From NCBI GenBank assembly GCA_001898965.1, contig MKVW01000009.1:525809-589808 (forward strand): DNA of 64,000 bases. The letters are read 5' to 3'. Positions 44,764 to 53,617 of the stretch are shown here, in pieces (position 1 is the first letter of the stretch; the number at the start of each line of letters is the position of its first letter). Under the pieces are notes generated by a model. That model searched no databases, was not told the DNA's origin, and saw only the letters and a program-made list of their open reading frames with translations. Made by a program: the position numbers and the translations under genes. This stretch comes from Rhizobiales bacterium 62-17 (GTDB taxonomy: Bacteria > Pseudomonadota > Alphaproteobacteria > Rhizobiales > Beijerinckiaceae).

Positions 44764-45950
44764 GCGCGGTCGATCCGCCCTGGCGAGACATGGAGAAGAT
44801 CGGCGGTGACGCCGGGCTGGTTCAGATCGACGAATTGGCCGGGGTCGGCGCCGGTCACCCAGACCTGGGCGCCTAAAGTCCGCAGTTCGGCGAACAAGGC
44901 CTCGCGCCGCTGCGGATCGAAATGCGCCGCCACTTCGTCGAGTAAAACGATGGGACAAATCCCACACATGGAGCTGACCAGCCGGGCATGCGCCAGAACC
45001 AGGCCGATCAACAGGGCCTTTTGCTCGCCGGTGGAGCCTCGGGAAGCTTCGATGTCCTTGGGGCCATGGCGCACGACCAGATCGCTGGTATGGGCGCCGA
45101 TCAACGTGCGGCCGGCGGCGGCGTCGCGATGCCGGTTCTCGCGCAGGATTTCCATATAGGCGTCCTCGGCCTCCAGCGCCGAACGCTCCGCCACCAGGCT
45201 CTCGATGGCCCCGCTGAGAGCGATTTCCGCCCAAGGAAACAAAGCATTGGCTGAGCGGCCGGCCTCTGTCAGGGCGGCCAGCCGGCTGATCGTTTCGTGC
45301 CGCGCGGCGGCCACTGCGATGGCCACTTCCGCCGTCTCGCGTTCGGCCGCGTCGAGCCAGGCGCCGGAGCGCGCGCCGTCTTCCAGCAGGCGGTTGCGGT
45401 TGCGCAACGCCCGCTCCAGCGCATTCACCCGGGCGCCGTGTTCCGCATCGACAGCCAGCACCAGCCGGTCGAGAAAGCGGCGGCGCTCGCCGGGCGAACC
45501 GGTGAAAAGCCCGTCCATGGCCGGCGTCAGCCAGACCACACGCAGATGATCGGCGAAGCCCCGGGCGGTTGGCAGGGGTTCGCGGTCGAGCCGGTAGCGG
45601 CGCTGCTTCGTCTCTTGCTTAGCCTCTTGGCCCATCGCCGCCACGCCGGTGCCAAGCTGCACGGGACCAAGGGCCCCCTCCACCTCGGCGGAAATGGCAA
45701 ATCCGCCGGCTCCGCCTTCCCGCGCCAGCTCCTCAAGGTCGGCGCGGCGCAGCCCGCGCCCTGCGGTCAGCAGGGATAAGGCTTCGAGAACATTGGTTTT
45801 TCCGGCGCCGTTCTCTCCGCAGAGAACGACCAGGTCGGAATGCACCGCGAGGTCGAGGGCGGCATAGGAGCGAAAATCGCTCAGCTTCAGCCGTCGCACC
45901 ATGGGTCGCGCGGCCGCCTCGGGGCGCTGAGGAGATTCGGACAGAAGCAT
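44760..45950 (-). CDS. recF: DNA replication and repair protein RecF
   Basis: 396 residues if the ATG at 45950 is used. The ATG at 45902 would begin directly with VRRLKLSDFRSYAALDL, the usual RecF opening, and is almost equally likely. Walker A is GENGAGKT. A family region GSPGERRRFLDRLV and the signature STGEQKALLIGLVLAHA follow. Walker B is IVLLDEVAAHFD. It loads RecA at gaps. No dnaN is next to it. It overlaps recQ and diverges from the methyltransferase gene. Confidence 0.92.
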   Translation of the reverse strand: MLLSESPQRPEAAARPMVRRLKLSDFRSYAALDLAVHSDLVVLCGENGAGKTNVLEALSLLTAGRGLRRADLEELAREGGAGGFAISAEVEGALGPVQLGTGVAAMGQEAKQETKQRRYRLDREPLPTARGFADHLRVVWLTPAMDGLFTGSPGERRRFLDRLVLAVDAEHGARVNALERALRNRNRLLEDGARSGAWLDAAERETAEVAIAVAAARHETISRLAALTEAGRSANALFPWAEIALSGAIESLVAERSALEAEDAYMEILRENRHRDAAAGRTLIGAHTSDLVVRHGPKDIEASRGSTGEQKALLIGLVLAHARLVSSMCGICPIVLLDEVAAHFDPQRREALFAELRTLGAQVWVTGADPGQFVDLNQPGVTADLLHVSPGRIDRA

Positions 45951-46003
45951 GCGCCTGTCTGCCACACATGCGGGGGCAAAGGCCACCACATGCAGGGGTT
46001 GTA

Positions 46004-46068
46004 AAAGTGGGATTTATCCTCGATTTCTGCCCACTCAGAAAGTGGGATATAATCCTGTTGTCCCATTT
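46004..46068. promoter_or_regulatory. Direct and inverted repeats upstream of the methyltransferase gene
   Basis: AAAGTGGGATTTATCCT at 46004-46020 is repeated as AAAGTGGGATATAATCCT at 46039-46056, about 35 bases later. CCCACT (46030-46035) mirrors AGTGGG (46041-46046), and a further TCCCATTTT is at 46061-46069. Repeated GTGGGAT cores on both strands lie 60-120 bases before the start codon. They are a good candidate regulator-binding cluster between recF and the methyltransferase. Confidence 0.5.
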
Positions 46069-46125
46069 TTTTGCCAGGACTAGGCTTCTCTCGAATTCGA
46101 AGTTCGGTCATCTGGGAGGAGACTG

Positions 46126-47577
46126 ATGAGCGCTCAGCAGCTTTTGACGGAAATCAGCGATTTTTGCCGCTCGGCGGGTCTGGCCGAGTCGACCTTTGGC
46201 CGCGCCGCCATCAATGACGGCAAGCTGGTCAGCCGTTTGCGCAACGGCGGCCGCATCACCACCGACACGCTGGATAAGATCCGCGGTTTCATGACCAATT
46301 ACACGCCGTCGAGCCGCGCCCGCAGCATGATGGCGAGCATGGTGCCGTCGGCGCCGGCTCCCGCCCGCCCTGCGCCGCCGCCGGCCCCGCCGCCCGTTTC
46401 CGCCCCGCCGCCGGGCGGTGGCGACAAGCCGGCCGGCCAAGACGACAACGGCCAACGCAATTTCCGCTTCTACGACAACCGGCAAAAATACCTGCTGTTC
46501 GTCAACACCTGTTCGGAGAAGTGGGAAGTTGCGAACCGCATTTCGCAGGAACTCACCAACGTTCATCCCAAGCCCCCGGCCTTCCGTCTGTTTGATGCCG
46601 GCGTCGGCGACGGCAGCGTGCTCGCCCATGTGATGCGCTCGATGCACGACCGCTATCCGACCATGCCGTTCTATGTGGTCGGCAAGGAGATCAGCCTTGA
46701 GGACGTGCGTCTGTCGCTGCGCCGCATGGTCGATCGCTTCTGCGAACATCCCTCGACCGTGCTGGTGCTGACCAATCTGCAATATGCCGATGCGCCCTGG
46801 CTCACGGTGAAGTCGCTCAGCGCCGCGTCGAGCCTCGTCTGGCACGAAGTGAAGCTCACCGGCGACAGCGCCCATACGTTCGACAAGCAGATCACCGATC
46901 TCGAACCCTTCCTGGCGCAGAACTGGAATGCCCGTACCAGCCCGCGCACCGGCAATTCGGTTTATGACAGGCCAGTGGTCCTCGTGCTCTATCGCGACGA
47001 CCATAAGTTCGCGCTCGATCCGATTATTCCGCGCCTCGGCCAGACGCCGGCCGACTACGATCTCGTCATCGCTTCGCAGCCCTATCGCGCCCGTGCCAGC
47101 GTCGAGTTCAAGGCCAAGCGCGTCATCGCGCCGTTGACGCGCGCGTTGCGCCCCGGCGGCCGTCTCATCGGCATCCATTCCTGCGGCAACGATCCGGGCA
47201 TGGAGATCATCGACAAGGTGTGGCCGGGCGATAATCCGTTCAGCACCAACAATCGCCACGACCTGTTGAAACAGGTGAAACACGAATTGGGACCGGCGGC
47301 GCGCGACTATAATTTCAACGCCAATGCCGACGGCAAATCGCTGTTCCAATATCACATGCACACTCTGCCGACCGAGGTGGAAGGCGCATCGATCGGCACG
47401 TCGACTTTGTTCGCCGCCTGGAATGCGGCGATCTACGTGGCGCAGGTCGAAGACGATCGCTTGGGCCCCGTCGTCGCCAACGACGCTTATCTTGAGGCGA
47501 CACGCGACGTGTTGCGCAAGAACAACGGTCTTTGGTTCTACGACGAATCCTATGTGATCTCGAAACGGCGCGATTAG
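46126..47577 (+). CDS. SAM-dependent methyltransferase with N-terminal HTH-like region
   Basis: 483 residues; a GGGAGGA site precedes the ATG. Residues 1-60 (TEISDFCRSAGLAESTFGRAAINDGKLVSRLRNGGRITTDTLDKIRGFM) look like a small helix-turn-helix domain. Residues 72-100 are a Pro/Ala-rich linker. The rest is a class I methyltransferase core, with motif I FDAGVGDGSVL at about 156-166 and VVGKEISLEDV after it. VIAPLTRALRPGGRLIGIHSCG is a late motif. The methyl acceptor is unknown. The next gene, 22 bases on, is MetF-like, so a methyl-folate link is likely but inferred. Confidence 0.72.
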   Translation: MSAQQLLTEISDFCRSAGLAESTFGRAAINDGKLVSRLRNGGRITTDTLDKIRGFMTNYTPSSRARSMMASMVPSAPAPARPAPPPAPPPVSAPPPGGGDKPAGQDDNGQRNFRFYDNRQKYLLFVNTCSEKWEVANRISQELTNVHPKPPAFRLFDAGVGDGSVLAHVMRSMHDRYPTMPFYVVGKEISLEDVRLSLRRMVDRFCEHPSTVLVLTNLQYADAPWLTVKSLSAASSLVWHEVKLTGDSAHTFDKQITDLEPFLAQNWNARTSPRTGNSVYDRPVVLVLYRDDHKFALDPIIPRLGQTPADYDLVIASQPYRARASVEFKAKRVIAPLTRALRPGGRLIGIHSCGNDPGMEIIDKVWPGDNPFSTNNRHDLLKQVKHELGPAARDYNFNANADGKSLFQYHMHTLPTEVEGASIGTSTLFAAWNAAIYVAQVEDDRLGPVVANDAYLEATRDVLRKNNGLWFYDESYVISKRRD

Positions 47578-47599
47578 CAGCAGCAAGCGGAGTTCGAAC

Positions 47600-48526
47600 A
47601 TGAACACGGCTTCCGTTGCGGCCAAGTCGGATCCGGTCGACGCCACCGTCGACCAGATCGCCGCTTTCATGCGCGATTGTTCCTTCGAGGCGACGCGCCC
47701 CTCGGCCGGTGACATCGCGACCTTGGGTAAAACCCTGGCGCCGGGCACGCAGGTCTATCTGACCATGCTGCCTCATCGCCCGCTCGATGAAATGGTGGCC
47801 GCCGCCGTGGCCATCCGCCAGGCGGGGCTCGAGCCGGTGCCGCATCTTTCGGCCCGGCATTTCCCGCGCTTCGACGTGCTCGAACGTCACGTCGGCCGCA
47901 TGGTCGACGAGGCGGATGTGCGCACCGCGCTGCTCATCGGCGGCGACGCCGAACATGGCGTCGGTGAAATCCAGACGGCGCTGTCGGTGATCGAGAACGG
48001 TCTGTTCCAGCGGCGCGGGCTCAAAGCTCTCGGCCTGCCGGGCTTCCCCGACGGTCATCCGAACATGAGCGAGGATGAAATCGAGGCCAATCTCGTCACC
48101 AAGCTCGCCGCCGTCCAGCAGGCGGGCCTGGAACCGCATATCGTGACGCAATTCTGCTTCGATTCCCGCACCATCATCGCCTGGCTGCACTGGCTGCGGC
48201 AGCGCGGCGTGCATGCGCCCGTGCGTGTCGGTCTTGCCGGCCCGACCAGCCTGATGACCTGGCTCAACTATGCCCGCAAATGTGGCGTAAAGGCCTCGGC
48301 CGAGGCTCTGGCCTCGCGCAGCGGCCTGGTGCGCCACGCCTTCAAGGCGGTGTCGCCCGATCCGATCATCCGCACCATCGCGGCGGCGGCCGCCGCCAAG
48401 CAGATCGACGGCGTTTCGCCGCATCTGTTCGCCTTCGGCGGCATCGGCGCGACGGCCAAATGGGCCCAGCCGGCCATCGCCGGTGCTATCAGGTTGAATA
48501 AGGACGGTGGTTTCGACCCGGTCTGA
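47600..48526 (+). CDS. Methylenetetrahydrofolate reductase-like protein (MetF family)
   Basis: 308 residues with the TIM-barrel features of MetF. CSFEATRPSAGDI near 27-39 matches the SFEFFPP strand that bears the catalytic Glu. LIGGDAEHGVGEIQTALSVI is the flavin-contact region, FPDGHPNMSEDEIEANLVTKLAAVQQAGLEPHIVTQFCFD is the folate-site block, and HAPVRVGLAGPTSLMTWL follows. It is a divergent member, not the main housekeeping type. Together with the upstream methyltransferase it might channel a methyl group from a substrate into the folate pool or the reverse. Confidence 0.78.
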   Translation: MNTASVAAKSDPVDATVDQIAAFMRDCSFEATRPSAGDIATLGKTLAPGTQVYLTMLPHRPLDEMVAAAVAIRQAGLEPVPHLSARHFPRFDVLERHVGRMVDEADVRTALLIGGDAEHGVGEIQTALSVIENGLFQRRGLKALGLPGFPDGHPNMSEDEIEANLVTKLAAVQQAGLEPHIVTQFCFDSRTIIAWLHWLRQRGVHAPVRVGLAGPTSLMTWLNYARKCGVKASAEALASRSGLVRHAFKAVSPDPIIRTIAAAAAAKQIDGVSPHLFAFGGIGATAKWAQPAIAGAIRLNKDGGFDPV

Positions 48527-48614
48527 AGATTAGGCGGCTCGGCTGGCCTTGCGGCGCGACTTTCAGTATTGAAAGGCCCGTTCAGGCCGCCCGGGCGGCC
48601 CGCCGGAGCGGCCG

Positions 48615-48773
48615 TTGCATCCATTTCAGACCTTTTGGCAGACTTACGGACATAATCTGCGCGGCAGCCTGTTTGCCGCCGTGGTCCTCGTCGCCCTACT
48701 TTACGCGCTTATTTTCGTTCTGGTCGGCGGCCAGATCGACGTGCCCTTCCTCTACAGCAATCCCGGCCGCTGA
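48615..48773 (+). CDS. Small single-span membrane ORF
   Basis: 52 residues from a TTG at 48615, the only start codon in a frame open from 48573. It has FQTFWQTYGHNLRG, then one long hydrophobic span rich in Val and Leu, then a short tail PFLYSNPGR. Its TGA overlaps the acyltransferase ATG (TGATG), a sign of coupled translation. The TTG start and lack of a clear ribosome site keep it tentative. It may be an accessory subunit of the acyltransferase. Confidence 0.4.
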   Translation: MHPFQTFWQTYGHNLRGSLFAAVVLVALLYALIFVLVGGQIDVPFLYSNPGR

Positions 48774-51169
48774 TGCACAGGCTCGCGTCGCTTGATCTGT
48801 TGCGCGGTGTCGCGGCTCTCTCGGTCGCGATCCCCCATTATGTGATGCTCGGCTCGACCGATTGGCCGGTCGCCAATGTCATCTCCATTCTGGCGGTGGA
48901 GATTTTCTTCGTGTTGAGCGGCTTCGTGCTGGCGCCGCAGCTCATCCATTGCGCCACTTCGCCCGCGCTCGCCGACACATGGATCTTCCTGGTGCGCCGC
49001 TGGATGCGCACCATTCCGCCCTATCTCGTCGCCTTGATCACGATCACCGTCGTCAGCGGCAATCTCGGCGCGGCATCCTTCCCCTACTATCTGCTCTACA
49101 TCCAAAACCTCTTCCGGCCGCTGCCCGACGCGCAGGATTATTTCGCCGTCGCCTGGAGCCTGTCGGTCGAGGAATGTTTCTATGTGGTGGCGGCCTTTAT
49201 TGTCGTTGCCGCCAATCTGGCGCGTCTGCGCGCGCGGGGCTTCATCACCCTGATGGTTCTGCTCGCCGTGGTCAGCGCCCTGGCGCGCTCATTCTTCGGC
49301 GATTTCAGCCATTGGGATGCGGACGTGCGCCGCGTCACTTTATTCCGGCTCGATGCCATCGCCTTCGGCTTCCTGCTCTATTGCGCCATCGATCCGATCG
49401 ACACCGTTCTGCGCCGTTTCGGCGGCGTGCTGTCGATTGTGATCGCTTTGGCCTCGGCCGCGCTAGCCGGCGTGCTCGGCTGGCAGGCGACGGTCGATGC
49501 CAACCGTGTGGCGCAGCAGCTTTATCCCTTCGCCGCCGCTTTGCTTGGCGCCAGCGTCATCGTCGCGCTCTATGTCTATCGCGCCGCCTTCAACCGGCTT
49601 TCGGTGATCGCCGAGCCCTGCTTCTTCCTCGGCAAGGTCTCCTACACGATCTATCTGTTTCACACTTTGGCGATCCTGCTGCTACGGCCGGCCGTGGCGC
49701 ATCTGCCGCTCACCGCACAGCTCATCATCTATGTGGCGCTGCTCGTCGCCTTCTGCACCGTCTTCTTCTTTGCCTTCGAAGCGCCGATCCTGGCGGCGCG
49801 GCCACATTACTGGGGGCGGGGCGAACGTGCCGCCGCGCCCGTATCCGTCCGGGCGCTACGCGCGCCGCTGCCGTGGCTGGCGCTGCTGCTGTCCTTCATC
49901 GGCTTCGCCGCTGCCGCCGTCGCCACCCGCTATTTCTTCTTCAACGACTTTCGCGTGCCGTTCTATCTGGCCCTGCTCGTTTTCCTGGGTCTCTTGACGG
50001 CGCTGTTGATGCTGAGCGGGCTGTGGCGCTTCGGCCTGGCGCGCACCAGCGCGCTGACCCTGCTGCTGTTCGCTTTGCTGCTGCCGCTAGCCGATGCTTA
50101 TTTCGCCCGCACCTCGGTCGGCGCGGTGCTGACACGCGCGCAGCCGGTCTATTCCTTCCGCGACGCCAAGGGCGATCCCGATGCCTTCCGCATCTGGTGG
50201 GCGCAATATGTCGCCGAATGGGGTCGCGGCGTGCTCGCCAAAATCCAGGCGCCCGATCCGAAGGGCGAATTGCCCTTCATTCTCGAACCCAATGCGCGCG
50301 GCCGTTTCTTCGATGCCGACGTGCCGATCAACAATCTCGGCTTCCGTGGCGCCGACACCACGGTCGACAAAGGCAATCGCTATCGCATTTTCGTCGTCGG
50401 CGAATCGCCCGTGTTCGGCACCATGTTCCGGCGCGGCGAAACGACCTGGCCGGAAGTGCTGCAAAAGCTGCTCGGCACGCGGCTCGTCTGCCAACGCCCC
50501 ATCGAAGTGATCAATGCCGGCGTGCCCGCCGCTGGCCTCTCCGACAATCTGCAGCGCATCAAGCGGTTCATCCTGCCGCTACATCCCGACATGGTGATTT
50601 CCTATCACGGCTATAACGGCCTTGCGATCGTCGATCCAGAAATCGCCGCCATGCCGCGCCAGCCAGTGTTTCACACGCGCGCGTCGCCGCTGTTAGGCGA
50701 AGCCAGCTTCCGCCTCGCCATGCAGGGCTATCAGGCGCGGTTGGACGACTATAATCGCAAGCCGAAGCAGACGCAGTTTCTCGACACCTATGACAAGCTC
50801 TATACGCAGCTCGTCAAAATGGGCGCGGACAATGGCTTTCGCGTCGTGCTCGCCAATCTCTCGGCGGTGGTTAATGAAAGCTCGCCGCGCGAGGTGATCG
50901 ATTTCTACGGCCGCGTCTTCCAGCCGATCGAGCGCATCCTGCCGGCCATCGCCGCGCACAATCGCATGGTGGAGGCGGTTGCCAAGCGCACCGGCACGCC
51001 CTTCGTCGACACGCGTCCGGGGCTCGACGGCGAATGGGACAAGGACCTGTTCGTCGACATCGTCCACTTCACCCAGAAGGGCTCCGACCTCATCGCCGCG
51101 ACCATGTTTGATAAACTGGCGAGCGAGCTGGCACGCGACCCGGCGATGGACTGCAAGCCGGCGAATTAG
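48773..51169 (+). CDS. Acyltransferase-3 membrane protein fused to an SGNH hydrolase domain
   Basis: 798 residues. The N-terminal two thirds is a polytopic AT3 domain, beginning RLASLDLLRGVAALSVAIPH with FFVLSGFVLA and VAWSLSVEECFYV. About ten to twelve spans end near residue 450. The C-terminal part is an SGNH/GDSL-type domain: Ser545 in VVGESPVFGT (Glu for the usual Asp), NAGVPAAGLSDN, a YHGYNG block, and the terminal DIVHFTQKG with Asp762 and His765. Such fusions O-acetylate cell-surface polysaccharide or lipid across the membrane. No polysaccharide gene is adjacent, so the target is unknown. Confidence 0.85.
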   Translation: MHRLASLDLLRGVAALSVAIPHYVMLGSTDWPVANVISILAVEIFFVLSGFVLAPQLIHCATSPALADTWIFLVRRWMRTIPPYLVALITITVVSGNLGAASFPYYLLYIQNLFRPLPDAQDYFAVAWSLSVEECFYVVAAFIVVAANLARLRARGFITLMVLLAVVSALARSFFGDFSHWDADVRRVTLFRLDAIAFGFLLYCAIDPIDTVLRRFGGVLSIVIALASAALAGVLGWQATVDANRVAQQLYPFAAALLGASVIVALYVYRAAFNRLSVIAEPCFFLGKVSYTIYLFHTLAILLLRPAVAHLPLTAQLIIYVALLVAFCTVFFFAFEAPILAARPHYWGRGERAAAPVSVRALRAPLPWLALLLSFIGFAAAAVATRYFFFNDFRVPFYLALLVFLGLLTALLMLSGLWRFGLARTSALTLLLFALLLPLADAYFARTSVGAVLTRAQPVYSFRDAKGDPDAFRIWWAQYVAEWGRGVLAKIQAPDPKGELPFILEPNARGRFFDADVPINNLGFRGADTTVDKGNRYRIFVVGESPVFGTMFRRGETTWPEVLQKLLGTRLVCQRPIEVINAGVPAAGLSDNLQRIKRFILPLHPDMVISYHGYNGLAIVDPEIAAMPRQPVFHTRASPLLGEASFRLAMQGYQARLDDYNRKPKQTQFLDTYDKLYTQLVKMGADNGFRVVLANLSAVVNESSPREVIDFYGRVFQPIERILPAIAAHNRMVEAVAKRTGTPFVDTRPGLDGEWDKDLFVDIVHFTQKGSDLIAATMFDKLASELARDPAMDCKPAN

Positions 51170-51190
51170 AGACGATACGCTCTCACCTTG

Positions 51191-51341
51191 GTGTCATCCC
51201 GGACATGCCAATGGCGCGATCCGGGATCCAGGGGCGAGCGACGCAATGCTTGCCGTTGCGCTCAGTGCGCGTTGATGCCAGCTCAAGGTCCTACCGTTTG
51301 CCCTGGGTCCCGGATCACGCTGCGCGTGTCCGGGATGACAC
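51191..51341. repeat. Dispersed palindromic repeat, copy F
   Basis: The left arm begins GTGTCATCCCGGACATGC and ends GATCCAGGGGCG. The right arm is GCCCTGGGTCCCGGATCACG to GTCCGGGATGACAC. The inverted match extends to CACCTT/AAGGTG outside. It occupies most of the 192-base gap between the convergent acyltransferase and glutamate-importer genes. Confidence 0.92.
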
Positions 51342-51361
51342 GAAGGTGTCGGCCAACATCT

Positions 51362-52099
51362 TCAGTGCGGCAAAATTTTATTCAGAAACTCGCGCGTGCG
51401 CGGCTGACGCGCCTCGATATTGCCGAAGAACTCGTCCTTGCTCGTGTCTTCAAGGATATGCCCGCCGACATCCATGAAGATGACGCGGTTGGAGACTTTG
51501 CGGGCAAAGCCCATTTCGTGCGTCACCACCATCATCGTCATGCCCTCGGCGGCGAGGCCGACCATGACGTCGAGCACTTCGCCGACCATTTCGGGGTCGA
51601 GCGCCGATGTCGGCTCGTCGAACAGCATGACGATCGGGTCCATCGACAAGGCCCGCGCGATGGCGACGCGCTGCTGCTGACCGCCGGAGAGCTGGCCGGG
51701 AAACTTGTCCTTATGCGCGGTGAGGCCGACGCGCTCGAGCATTTTCAGGCCGCGTTGCTTCGCTTCGTCCTGGCCACGGCCCAAAACCTTCATCTGGGCG
51801 ATGGTGAGATTGTCGGTGACGGTGAGATGCGGAAACAGTTCGAAATGTTGGAACACCATGCCGACGCGGCTGCGCAGCTTCGGCAGGTTGGTGGCTCTGT
51901 CGTGAACGGCAACGCCGTCGACCCAGATTTCGCCCTTCTGCACGGGTTCGAGCGCATTGATGGTCTTGATCAACGTCGATTTGCCCGACCCCGACGGGCC
52001 GCAGACGACGACGACCTCGCCCTTGTCGATATTGAGCGAGCAGTCGTTGAGTACCTGCGTCGCGCCATACCATTTGGAAACGTTTTTCATCTCGATCAT
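51362..52099 (-). CDS. gltL: Amino-acid ABC importer ATPase (GltL/GlnQ type)
   Basis: 245 residues with Walker [11 protein letters not shown] near 34-43, signature [15 protein letters not shown], Walker [25 protein letters not shown] and [15 protein letters not shown]. This is the classic polar amino-acid group. It is the last gene of the four-gene importer, 20 bases after gltK, and energises uptake of glutamate/aspartate-like amino acids from the cytoplasmic side. Confidence 0.9.
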   Translation of the reverse strand: MIEMKNVSKWYGATQVLNDCSLNIDKGEVVVVCGPSGSGKSTLIKTINALEPVQKGEIWVDGVAVHDRATNLPKLRSRVGMVFQHFELFPHLTVTDNLTIAQMKVLGRGQDEAKQRGLKMLERVGLTAHKDKFPGQLSGGQQQRVAIARALSMDPIVMLFDEPTSALDPEMVGEVLDVMVGLAAEGMTMMVVTHEMGFARKVSNRVIFMDVGGHILEDTSKDEFFGNIEARQPRTREFLNKILPH

Positions 52100-52119
52100 C
52101 GCGGTCGACGTCCCTTAAA

Positions 52120-52812
52120 TTAGCGCAGGATGCGGATCTTCTCGTTCAGGCGCTTCACCAGCATGGAGAGCGCGAACGAGATGATGAAATAGACCACGGC
52201 GGCCATGATATAGGTTTCGACGCGCCGACCGAACGTATTGCCCATGATCTCGAAGCCCTTGAGGATGTCATAGGCGCCGATCGCATAGACCAGCGACGTA
52301 TCCTGAAAGAGCACGATGGTCTGGGTCAGGAAGACCGGCAGCATGTTGCGCATCGCCTGCGGCAGAACGATGTAGCGCATGTTCTGCGCATAGGTCATGC
52401 CGAGTGCCTGACCGGCAAAGGTCTGGCCACGCGGCAGCGATTGGATGCCGGCACGCACGATCTCGCTGAAGAAGGCCGCTTCGAAAATGATGAAGGTGAT
52501 CAAAGCGCAAATTTCGGCGCGATATTTCTGGCCGATGTCGCCTGGAAACAGATTGTAGAAGGCCGAAGGCATCAGGAGGAAGAACCACAGGATGACCATC
52601 ACCAGTGGAATGCTGCGCAGGAGGTTCACATACCACAGCGCCGCATATTCGAGCGGCTTGATGCCGGATAGGCGCATCAGGGCGATGACCGTGCCAAGCG
52701 CGATGCCGCCGATCGTCGCGGCGATCGTCAGGCTGACGCTGAAATAGAGGCCGCTGAGCAGATAGGTGCTGATGTTGGCCCAGGTGTAGAAGGAGAAATC
52801 CAGTGCCGGCAT
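52120..52812 (-). CDS. gltK: Amino-acid ABC importer permease (GltK type)
   Basis: 230 residues from the ATG at 52812, whose first base is the last base of the gltJ stop. The longer frame upstream lies in gltJ and is not coding. The HisM-type permease motif is EIVRAGIQSLPRGQTFAGQALGMTYAQNMRYIVLPQAMRNMLPVFLTQTI, which includes the ATPase-contact EAA loop. There are about five membrane spans. It pairs with GltJ to form the inner-membrane channel. Confidence 0.9.
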   Translation of the reverse strand: MPALDFSFYTWANISTYLLSGLYFSVSLTIAATIGGIALGTVIALMRLSGIKPLEYAALWYVNLLRSIPLVMVILWFFLLMPSAFYNLFPGDIGQKYRAEICALITFIIFEAAFFSEIVRAGIQSLPRGQTFAGQALGMTYAQNMRYIVLPQAMRNMLPVFLTQTIVLFQDTSLVYAIGAYDILKGFEIMGNTFGRRVETYIMAAVVYFIISFALSMLVKRLNEKIRILR

Positions 52813-53546
52813 CAGTGCGCTCCCTGTCCTTGCGAGGAGAGGCCGGGAACGCGCGCCCGTTTTTCGAGGATGGACATGAACCAGCTGATCGCCAAAGCGG
52901 TGATGATGTAGAGAACGGTGGCGGCCAGATAGACTTCGATGCCGCGGGACGTTTCCTCCTGCGTCTGCATGGCGAAACTGATCAATTCCGGAATCGACAC
53001 GGCGAAGGCGACGGAGGAATTCTTGACGATGTTCATCGCCTCGCTGGTCAGCGGCGGAATAATGATGCGAAACGTCTGCGGCAAAATCACATAGCGATAG
53101 GCTTGAAGCTGCGTGAAGCCCATGGCGAGCGCCGCCTGGCGCTGGCCGCGTGGCAAGGCCTGAATGCCGGCGCGCACCTGTTCGGCGATACGGGCCGAGG
53201 TGAAGAAACCGAGTGCGCAGCAGGCCAGCACGAAGCTCGGCACGCCGCGCATGCCAGGCACGATTTCCGAGATGACGAAGAACCACAGGAAAAGCTGCAC
53301 CAGCACGGGAATGTTGCGGAACAGCTCGACCCAGCCCGTGGCGAGCGCCGAGACGACGCGATGCTGCGAAACCGTGCGCAAGGTGCCGACCAGGCAGCCG
53401 ATGGCCAGTGCGACGACAAGCGAAACGGCGGCAACGGCCACCGTATAGCCCCAGGCGGAGAACATCCATTGCCAGTAGGTGACGCCGTCGCCCCGGTCAT
53501 CCCAGAGGAATTGCCAGCGATCCCAGATGTCCTGCCAATATGTCAT
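52812..53546 (-). CDS. gltJ: Amino-acid ABC importer permease (GltJ type)
   Basis: 244 residues. After an N-terminal periplasmic stretch rich in Trp (TYWQDIWDRWQFLWDDRGDGVTYWQWMFSAWGYT) come about five spans. The EAA loop reads AEQVRAGIQALPRGQRQAALAMGFTQLQAYRYVILPQ. The long N-terminal region is a feature of GltJ-like permeases. It follows gltI after 71 bases and overlaps gltK. Confidence 0.9.
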   Translation of the reverse strand: MTYWQDIWDRWQFLWDDRGDGVTYWQWMFSAWGYTVAVAAVSLVVALAIGCLVGTLRTVSQHRVVSALATGWVELFRNIPVLVQLFLWFFVISEIVPGMRGVPSFVLACCALGFFTSARIAEQVRAGIQALPRGQRQAALAMGFTQLQAYRYVILPQTFRIIIPPLTSEAMNIVKNSSVAFAVSIPELISFAMQTQEETSRGIEVYLAATVLYIITALAISWFMSILEKRARVPGLSSQGQGAH

Positions 53547-53617
53547 GCAACCCCGCCCATTCGCATAGCCTCAAAAGACATCAGGCACGGACCATGCCGT
53601 GCCTGACAAATTTTGGC

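Noticed and set aside
48585..48600. Perfect 16-base palindrome GGCCGCCCGGGCGGCC after the MetF-like gene as a terminator
   Set aside because: There is no T run on either side and no room for a loop. It may be a G+C-rich coincidence or a Rho-dependent feature, so it is not listed as a terminator.
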